From NCBI GenBank assembly GCA_011048475.1, contig DSDZ01000420.1:1-10396 (forward strand): a stretch of DNA of 10,396 bases. The letters are read 5' to 3'. The translations under genes and the position numbers were made by a program. The stretch is from Bacteroides sp. (GTDB lineage: Bacteria > Bacteroidota > Bacteroidia > Bacteroidales > GCA-2748055). Positions 1 to 5,339 of this stretch are shown piece after piece (position 1 is the stretch's first letter; every line of letters begins with the position of its first letter). A model generated the notes under the pieces. The model worked only from the letters and a program-made list of their open reading frames with translations, searched no databases and was not told the DNA's origin.

Positions 1-720
1 ATGCAGGAGATGGTGATACTCATTACAGGTGCCGGCAGGGGGATCGGAGCGGCCCTGGCTAGGCAGATGACCCGTTCGGGACATACGGTGCTGGCGGTCT
101 CCAGGAACCGGACCGCACTTCAGAACCTGGCAGATGAATGCAACAGCACGGCGGGTGGCACCCTCTGTCACCCGGTCCCCTTTGATTTGACCGAACTGGA
201 AGAGCTGAAAGAGGATTTCGTCTCGGTGATCGGGAACCATGCGGAAACAGTCGATGCGGTGATCAACAATGCAGGCAGGATGATCCACAAACCCTTCCGC
301 CGGTTTACCCTGCGGGAGGCACGGAGCCTGTTCGAAACCAATTTTTTTGCCCCGGCCTGCCTGATCCGGATCCTGCTTCCCATGATGGAAGGCTCACGCC
401 TGAAGCACGTGGTGAACATCACCAGCATGGGCGGTTTCCAGGGCAGTGCGAAATTCGGGGGACTTTCCTTTTACAGTGCGTCCAAGGCCGCACTGGGAAA
501 CCTCACCGAATGCCTGGCCGAAGAGCTGGGGGAGGAGGGATTCCGGGTGAATGCCCTGGCGCTGGGTTCAGTGCAGACAGAAATGCTGGCCGAGGCGTTC
601 CCCGGTTACAAAGCCCCCCTGAATCCCGGTCAGATGGCAGCGTTCATTGAGTGGTTCACGCTCGAGGGTGGGTTGTATTTTAACGGGAAAATCCTTCCTG
701 TTTCGGTATCCACTCCGTGA
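1..720 (+). CDS. SDR-family NAD(P)-dependent oxidoreductase
   Basis: This 239-residue protein has the classical short-chain dehydrogenase/reductase layout. The glycine-rich nucleotide loop TGAGRGIG lies at residues 9-16, NNAG at 89-92, and the catalytic tetrad appears complete: N114, S142, Y158 and K162 (YSASK). Ser34-Arg35 after the second beta strand is the usual sign of NADP(H) rather than NAD(H) preference. The C-terminus is short, and the substrate cannot be read from the sequence. The motif after the last core strand reads ALGS instead of the more common PG form. The ATG at base 1 is the first base of the window, so no upstream signal can be inspected; an in-frame ATG at base 10 is an alternative start. 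The gene converges on buk with 22 bases between the stop codons, so a functional link to the kinase operon is not implied. The family call is secure; the specific reaction is unknown. Confidence 0.9.
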   Translation: MQEMVILITGAGRGIGAALARQMTRSGHTVLAVSRNRTALQNLADECNSTAGGTLCHPVPFDLTELEELKEDFVSVIGNHAETVDAVINNAGRMIHKPFRRFTLREARSLFETNFFAPACLIRILLPMMEGSRLKHVVNITSMGGFQGSAKFGGLSFYSASKAALGNLTECLAEELGEEGFRVNALALGSVQTEMLAEAFPGYKAPLNPGQMAAFIEWFTLEGGLYFNGKILPVSVSTP

Positions 721-742
721 GTTTTCCGGGCGGTGGATCTGC

Positions 743-1861
743 CTAGCCGAGCCGCTCCAGGTCGATCCCCTTCACCATGTTTTCCTCACTGTATTCCCTG
801 GCCGGGACGGATCCTTCAAGCACCAGGGATCCGTTCATGACAAGGGCCTGCATTTCATCTTCCCCGGGATAGATAAAGACCGGGGCGATGAAGTCCACCT
901 GCTTTCTGACGCAGGCGGTCAGATCTTCATTGTAAGCGATCCCCCCCGTGATCAGGATCGCGTCCACATCGCCTTCCAGCACTGCCGCCATGGCGCCGAT
1001 CTCTTTGCTGGTCTGGTAAGCCATCGCCTCCTGGAGGAGCTTTTCTTTCCGTTTTCCCTCCCTGGCCGCCTTTTCCATCTCGGCTGCATCCTTGTGTCCC
1101 AGGTATGCATAAAGTCCTCCCTTTCCGGCGATCATCTCATTCACCTGCTGCAGGGATTCCGCCTCCTCGAAGCAGAACCTCGCCAGCGCACCCGTGGGAA
1201 GCGTGCCGGATCTTTCCGGTGCAAATGGTCCCTCCCCGTTGAGGGCATTGTTCACATCAATCACCCTTCCCCGGCGATGGGCCCCCACTGAGATACCGCT
1301 TCCAAGGTGTGCAACGATCAGGTTCAACTCCTCATATTTCTCGGCCCGTGAACGGGCATGGGTGCGTGCGGTGGCTTTCTGGTTCAGTGCGTGAAAGATC
1401 GAGATCCGCCGGAAGGCCGGGTGCCCGCTCAGCCGGGCCACATCCTGCAGTTCATCCACCACCACCGGATCACAGATATAAGCCTTCGCACGGGGAAACT
1501 CCCTGATCAGTTCCGCGCCGATCAAGCCTCCCAGGTTGCTTGCATGCTCACCGCTAACCCCTTCCCTGAGGTCCCTGATCATCTCCTCATTTACTTCGTA
1601 CACCCCCGATTCGATGGGGCGGACCAGACCGCCACGGCTGATGATCATTCCCACCCGCTCGAAGGGAATATGGTTTTTCCTGACTTCTGTCAGCACCAGC
1701 TCCTTCCGGTAATCCAGCTGGTCCACGATCCTCCGGAACCGCATCAGGTCATCGCAATCATGACGGATGACCGTCAGGAATACGAACCTGTCCGCATGGT
1801 ACGCGGCGATCTTTGTGGAGGTTGCTCCCGGGTTGACAGCCAGAATGTAGTTTGCATCCAT
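743..1861 (-). CDS. buk: Butyrate kinase
   Basis: Butyrate kinase converts butyryl phosphate and ADP to butyrate and ATP in the cytoplasm. The 372-residue product is close to the family's usual ~355. It has the ASKHA-fold phosphate loop NPGATSTK (residues 10-17), RGG (76-78), HASNLGG (106-112), HALNQKATAR (157-166), the phosphate-binding stretch starting AHLGSGISVG (about 184-193), and the adenosine-site motif ITGGIAYN (304-311). These distinguish it from the acetate kinase two genes upstream, which has NCGSSSIK and GTRSGDIDPG instead. The frame is open back to an ATG at 1993, but that start would overlap ptb by about 100 bases and add 44 non-family residues. The ATG at 1861 begins MDANYILAVNPG, as expected, and lies 31 bases after the ptb stop. 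There is no clear Shine-Dalgarno site, only an A-rich leader. It is the last gene of the pta-ackA-ptb-buk unit. Related enzymes also act on isobutyrate and other branched acids, so the physiological substrate is open. Confidence 0.95.
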   Translation of the reverse strand: MDANYILAVNPGATSTKIAAYHADRFVFLTVIRHDCDDLMRFRRIVDQLDYRKELVLTEVRKNHIPFERVGMIISRGGLVRPIESGVYEVNEEMIRDLREGVSGEHASNLGGLIGAELIREFPRAKAYICDPVVVDELQDVARLSGHPAFRRISIFHALNQKATARTHARSRAEKYEELNLIVAHLGSGISVGAHRRGRVIDVNNALNGEGPFAPERSGTLPTGALARFCFEEAESLQQVNEMIAGKGGLYAYLGHKDAAEMEKAAREGKRKEKLLQEAMAYQTSKEIGAMAAVLEGDVDAILITGGIAYNEDLTACVRKQVDFIAPVFIYPGEDEMQALVMNGSLVLEGSVPAREYSEENMVKGIDLERLG

Positions 1862-1892
1862 TTTAAGCAGCTTTTTAGCCCGATCCGGCGAC

Positions 1893-2807
1893 TCAGTGAT
1901 TGTGTGCGGCAGAGACAGCCGCAAGAAGGATTGAATCGAATTTTGCCTGCTCGGAATCGGATCTGGAGGTGAGCACGATGGGGGCCGATGCACCGACGAT
2001 CATGGAGGCCACTTTGGCCTTTGCAAAGAAAACAAGGGTTTTGTAGAGCACATTGCCCACCTCGATATCGGGCATCAGCAGAAGATCCGTATCCCCGGCC
2101 ACCTCGCTTCTGATCTCCTTGTGTCTGGCACTTTCGGAGGAAATCGCATTGTCAAAGGCAAGCGGTCCGTCCACGATGCAGTTCTTGATCTGCTCCCTCT
2201 GGTTCATTTTTGACAACAACGCGGCATCGAGGGTTGCGCTCATGTTGGTCTGCACTTTCTCCACCGCGCCCAGGACGGCCACCTTGGGTTTTTCGATTCC
2301 CAGCTGGTTCAACACCCTTACCGCATTGTTCAGGATGGCAATCTTCTCCGTCAGGTTGGGCGCAATGTTCATGGCCACGTCGGTGACCGCGATCAGCTTG
2401 TGGTAGGTTTCCACTTCAAAATAGGCAAAATGGGAGAGGAGCTGGCCCGTGCGGAGCCCGTATTCCTTGTTCAAAACGCAGCTGAGCATATCGGAGGTGC
2501 CGACCTTCCCTTTCATGAGCACATCCGCCCTTCCGTCGTGGACCATTTTGACCGCGATGGTGACCGCCTCCAGGGGACTGGATGCCTTGATGAATTCATA
2601 TTTTCCGATATCCAGGTCCAGGATCTCTGCCATGCCGCAGGTTTTTTCCTTGTCCCCGACCAGAATGGGCCTGATGATATTTTGTTCGGAGGCATGAACG
2701 ACCGCATTCAGCGAGTGGGCATCCTCCGAGGCAGCAAGCACGAGCTTCCTGGGTTTATGGTTGTGGTCGAGCTGGTCCCTGAGCTGCCTGAGTTCTGTCA
2801 AGATCAT
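1893..2807 (-). CDS. ptb: Phosphate butyryltransferase
   Basis: The enzyme exchanges CoA for phosphate on butyryl-CoA, feeding butyrate kinase. The 304-residue product matches the ~300 residues usual for Ptb. Visible family blocks, in order, are MKGKVGTSDMLSCVLNKE (98-115) followed by GLRTG, TDVAMNIAPNL (142-152), TLDAALLSKM (192-201), VDGPLAFDNA (212-221), MPDIEVGNVLYKTL (245-258) and GASAPIVLTSRSDS (272-285). The frame opens at an ATG at 2861, which would overlap ackA by 44 bases. I prefer the ATG at 2807: it leaves a 10-base gap after the ackA stop and puts about 19 residues before the first beta strand, as in clostridial Ptb. A short AGGA lies only one base from this ATG, too close for a normal Shine-Dalgarno site. 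The protein is homologous to Pta upstream but clearly a separate subfamily. Enzymes annotated Ptb may prefer isobutyryl-, isovaleryl- or valeryl-CoA. Confidence 0.93.
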   Translation of the reverse strand: MILTELRQLRDQLDHNHKPRKLVLAASEDAHSLNAVVHASEQNIIRPILVGDKEKTCGMAEILDLDIGKYEFIKASSPLEAVTIAVKMVHDGRADVLMKGKVGTSDMLSCVLNKEYGLRTGQLLSHFAYFEVETYHKLIAVTDVAMNIAPNLTEKIAILNNAVRVLNQLGIEKPKVAVLGAVEKVQTNMSATLDAALLSKMNQREQIKNCIVDGPLAFDNAISSESARHKEIRSEVAGDTDLLLMPDIEVGNVLYKTLVFFAKAKVASMIVGASAPIVLTSRSDSEQAKFDSILLAAVSAAHNH

Positions 2808-2817
2808 GTCCTGCTGT

Positions 2818-4029
2818 TTAATTGAGGCACTTTTTAATGATTTTATAGGTGTCTGTGGCAATAACCAGTTCTTCGTTGGTTTTCACCACCAGGGCGGTCA
2901 CCTTTGAATCGGGTTTGGAAATAATCTTGTCCTCTCCCTTCACACCGTGGTTGGCGACCTCATCGAAGTGCAGGCCCAGGTAATCCATGTTCTGACAGAT
3001 CATCCTTCTGATATTGAAATCATTCTCACCGATCCCCCCGGTAAAAATCAGGCAATCGATGCCGTTCATGATGGCCGTGTAGGCACCTATAAATTTCTTG
3101 ACCCGGTAGGCGTACATGGTGAGTGCCAGGTTTGCCCTTTCATCTCCTTCGTAATAGGCCAGTTCCAGGTCACGCATGTCCGAAGAGATCTCGGAAATCC
3201 CGATGATCCCGCTGCGCTTGTTGATCAGGTTGCTGATCCCTTTCAAACTCAGGTGCTCCTTATCGGCCAGGTAAAGCAGCACCCCGGGATCGATATCTCC
3301 CGACCGGGTTCCCATAATCAATCCATCCACGGGGGTGAACCCCATGGAAGTGTCCTGCGATTTTCCGTACTCGACGGCTGTCACCGATGCACCGTTGCCC
3401 AGGTGGCACGATACGACCTTCAGTTTCCTGGTGTCCCGTCCCAGGATCTCGCTGGCCCGCTGGACCACGTATTTGTGGCTGGTCCCGTGATACCCGTACT
3501 TCCGGATACCGTAGGTTTCATAATACTCCCTCGGAATGGCATACATGTATGCATGGGGAGGCATGGTCTGGTGGAAAGAGGTATCGAATACGGCCACCTG
3601 CGGGATCCCCGGAAGCAGATTCTCCACCGACATGATCCCTTTCAGGTTGGCTGGATTGTGAAGGGGGGCCAGCTCGACACAGGCTTCCACATCCTTGATC
3701 ACCTCCTCTGTGATCAGGACACTCTCCTTGTATTTTTCACCTCCCTGAACCACCCGGTGCCCCACAGCGGCGATTTCCCCGATCTTTTTGATCACGCCGT
3801 GATCCTTGTGGGTAATCGCATCGATGATCAGGTTGATCCCCACCGTGTGGTCCATTACCGGGGTTACATGCTTGTAGTTTTCTTTTCCCTCCGGTTTGTG
3901 GTGAATCACCGCATCGGTGAAGCCGATCCGCTCCACGATGCCCTTGGCAATGACCTTCGCTGTCCGGCCCATGTTGAAAAGTTGATACTTGATGGAGGAG
4001 CTTCCGCAGTTTAATACGAGTATGATCAT
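2818..4029 (-). CDS. ackA: Acetate kinase
   Basis: AckA makes acetate and ATP from acetyl phosphate and ADP. The 403-residue length is typical. Both family signatures are present: LNCGSSSIKY near the N-terminus (6-15) and GHRVVQGG (90-97). The residues known from the Methanosarcina enzyme are conserved at about +1 offset: N7, R92, D149 (VFDTSFHQ), H181 (GYHGTSHK), R242 (MGTRSGDIDPG) and E386 in TNEEL. Further blocks are CHLGNGASVTAV (208-219) and FTGGIGEND (329-337). The ATG at 4029 gives the expected N-terminus MIILVLN and follows the pta stop by 32 bases. The TAA stop at 2818 is 10 bases before the ptb start, which indicates co-transcription. In the spacer before ackA the minus strand reads TACCTTTA (4050-4043), one base from a perfect -7 element, so an extra internal promoter is possible but weakly supported. 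Nothing looks truncated or degenerate. Confidence 0.97.
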   Translation of the reverse strand: MIILVLNCGSSSIKYQLFNMGRTAKVIAKGIVERIGFTDAVIHHKPEGKENYKHVTPVMDHTVGINLIIDAITHKDHGVIKKIGEIAAVGHRVVQGGEKYKESVLITEEVIKDVEACVELAPLHNPANLKGIMSVENLLPGIPQVAVFDTSFHQTMPPHAYMYAIPREYYETYGIRKYGYHGTSHKYVVQRASEILGRDTRKLKVVSCHLGNGASVTAVEYGKSQDTSMGFTPVDGLIMGTRSGDIDPGVLLYLADKEHLSLKGISNLINKRSGIIGISEISSDMRDLELAYYEGDERANLALTMYAYRVKKFIGAYTAIMNGIDCLIFTGGIGENDFNIRRMICQNMDYLGLHFDEVANHGVKGEDKIISKPDSKVTALVVKTNEELVIATDTYKIIKKCLN

Positions 4030-4061
4030 GAGTTATAGTCTCTAAAGGTATCTGTTACAAA

Positions 4062-5075
4062 TCAGTTCTGCTTCTTCATTCCGGCTGCCTGGTTGGCGGT
4101 GATGGCCGCCAGATTGACGATATCGCTCACAGAGCACCCGCGTGAAAGGTCATTGATGGGTGCTGCCATTCCCTGAAGCACGGGTCCGATCGCTTCGGCT
4201 TTTGCCAGCCGCTGCACCAGTTTGTATGCGATATTTCCTGAGTTCAGGTCCGGGAAGATGAGCACATTTGCATTTCCCTGAATGGGACTGTCCGGGGCCT
4301 TGTTTTTTGCAATGGATGAAATAAGTGCTGCATCTGCCTGAAAATCACCGTCAATAACCAGTGTGGGATCCATTTCCCTGGCAATCTTTGTGGCATTGAC
4401 CACCTTGTCCACCATGGGATGGTCCGCACTGCCTTTGGTGGAAAAACTCAGCATGGCGATCCGCGGTTCGAATCCCAGGATGGAACGGGTCGTTTTGGCG
4501 GTGGCAACCGCGATTTCGGCCAGCTGCTTTTCGTCCGGATCCGGGTGGACCGCGCCGTCTGCGAAGATAATCACCCCGTTTTCCCCGAAGGACGGATCCG
4601 GGTGGATCATGATGAACGCACCCGAGACGATGCTGATCCCCGGCATGGTTTTAACGATCTGGAAGGCGGGACGGAGCACGTCACCGGTGGCGTTCCTGGC
4701 TCCCGCAACCTCTCCGTCCGCATCCCCGGCCTTGATCATCAGCACCCCCAGGTACAGGGGGTCCAGGACGAGCCGGGCGGCCAGTTTCATGGTCATCCCC
4801 TTCTCCTTTCTCACCTGGTAGAGCAATTCGGTATACTCCTGTTTCCTGGGATGATCCTTCGGGTTGATGATCGTTGCCTGTTCCAGGTTTTTCAGCCCGT
4901 ATTGCAGCGCCTTTTTTTCAACCTCCGCGGGATCTGCGATCATGGTTACCTGACACAGATTCTCCCTGATAATGGCATCTGCTGCCATCACCGTTCGCTG
5001 TTCATCTCCTTCGGGAAACACGATACGCTGGCAGTCCAGCTGCGCCTGCCGCCTGATTTTTTCTATTAAATCCAT
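4062..5075 (-). CDS. pta: Phosphate acetyltransferase (short form)
   Basis: Pta converts acetyl-CoA and phosphate to acetyl phosphate and CoA, the substrate of the AckA encoded next. At 337 residues it is the short catalytic form without the N-terminal DRTGG regulatory region of enterobacterial Pta. Family blocks include FPEGDEQRTV (20-29), GDADGEVAGARNATGDVLRP (117-136), FSTKGSADHPMVDKV (211-225), DGDFQADAAL (242-251), FPDLNSGNIAYKLVQRL (274-290) and GMAAPINDLSRGCSVSDIV (302-320). The S311-R312 pair and D318 align with residues shown to matter for catalysis and CoA binding in Methanosarcina Pta. The ATG at 5075 gives the normal N-terminus. Upstream on the minus strand is a -7-like octamer TACCTTTG (5154-5147). 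It is the first gene of the apparent pta-ackA-ptb-buk unit and is divergent from the FAD/Fe-S oxidoreductase. Confidence 0.96.
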   Translation of the reverse strand: MDLIEKIRRQAQLDCQRIVFPEGDEQRTVMAADAIIRENLCQVTMIADPAEVEKKALQYGLKNLEQATIINPKDHPRKQEYTELLYQVRKEKGMTMKLAARLVLDPLYLGVLMIKAGDADGEVAGARNATGDVLRPAFQIVKTMPGISIVSGAFIMIHPDPSFGENGVIIFADGAVHPDPDEKQLAEIAVATAKTTRSILGFEPRIAMLSFSTKGSADHPMVDKVVNATKIAREMDPTLVIDGDFQADAALISSIAKNKAPDSPIQGNANVLIFPDLNSGNIAYKLVQRLAKAEAIGPVLQGMAAPINDLSRGCSVSDIVNLAAITANQAAGMKKQN

Positions 5076-5146
5076 TGATTATCAGTAATTTATTTAATAC
5101 GTTGCTGCAGTTAAAGGTAGTTAAAAAATTACTGTGAACTTATCGG

Positions 5147-5154
5147 CAAAGGTA
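5147..5154 (-). promoter_or_regulatory. Candidate -7 promoter box for pta-ackA-ptb-buk
   Basis: Read on the minus strand, 5154-5147 is TACCTTTG, an exact match to the Bacteroidota -7 consensus TAnnTTTG. Transcription would start near 5140, leaving a leader of about 65 bases before the pta ATG at 5075. No TTTG -33 element sits at the usual 19-21 base spacing; the closest is TTTA at 5173-5170, with a 15-base spacer. A second, imperfect octamer TACCTTTA lies at 5119-5112. The call rests on one short motif in the right place and orientation. Confidence 0.4.
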
Positions 5155-5200
5155 CATTTCTCTATATTCTAAAGCATCTTTTTCAACGGGGGACAGACCA

Positions 5201-5210
5201 TCCGTACGGA
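5201..5210. promoter_or_regulatory. Perfect 10-base palindrome in divergent promoter region
   Basis: TCCGTACGGA is its own reverse complement. It lies between the two outward-facing -7-like boxes (5147-5154 minus, 5259-5266 plus), where an operator shared by divergent units would be expected. A 10-base palindrome is expected by chance about once per kilobase, so position is the main argument. No regulator gene is adjacent. Confidence 0.25.
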
Positions 5211-5258
5211 GCGGGACAACTGTGGAAAACGCGCTGTTTTTCATTTCACGGACTTTTC

Positions 5259-5266
5259 TATATTTG
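5259..5266 (+). promoter_or_regulatory. Candidate -7 promoter box for FAD/Fe-S oxidoreductase
   Basis: TATATTTG at 5259-5266 matches the Bacteroidota -7 consensus TAnnTTTG. A T-rich run TGTTTTT (5235-5241) stands where a -33 TTTG would be expected but is not a clean match. Transcription would start near 5273, giving a leader of about 67 bases to the ATG at 5340, or 25 bases to the alternative GTG at 5298. Confidence 0.4.
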
Positions 5267-5339
5267 TTGCTTTATTGGTGATCCCCCCACCGGATCCGTG
5301 AAGGATCATCCAATCAGGATTGCAGAAACCGTGACGTAC

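Noticed and set aside
594..720. SDR as a frameshifted or truncated gene because of its short C-terminus
   Set aside because: Catalytic residues and length (239) fit the classical SDR range, and there is no sign of a continuing frame.
721..742. Terminator between the converging SDR and buk genes
   Set aside because: The 22-base gap holds no stable hairpin or T-run; any terminator would have to lie inside the coding ends.
647..1291. Plus-strand open frame of 214 codons overlapping the SDR end and buk
   Set aside because: Antisense to buk motifs and out of frame with the SDR gene; a shadow frame.
1862..1993. Longer buk start at 1993
   Set aside because: It would overlap ptb by about 100 bases and add 44 residues unlike the family. 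The ATG at 1861 gives the standard N-terminus.
2947..4014. Long plus-strand open frame (355 codons) opposite ackA
   Set aside because: It lies wholly antisense to a clear acetate kinase and its translation shows no family motif. Such frames arise from the codon bias of the real gene.
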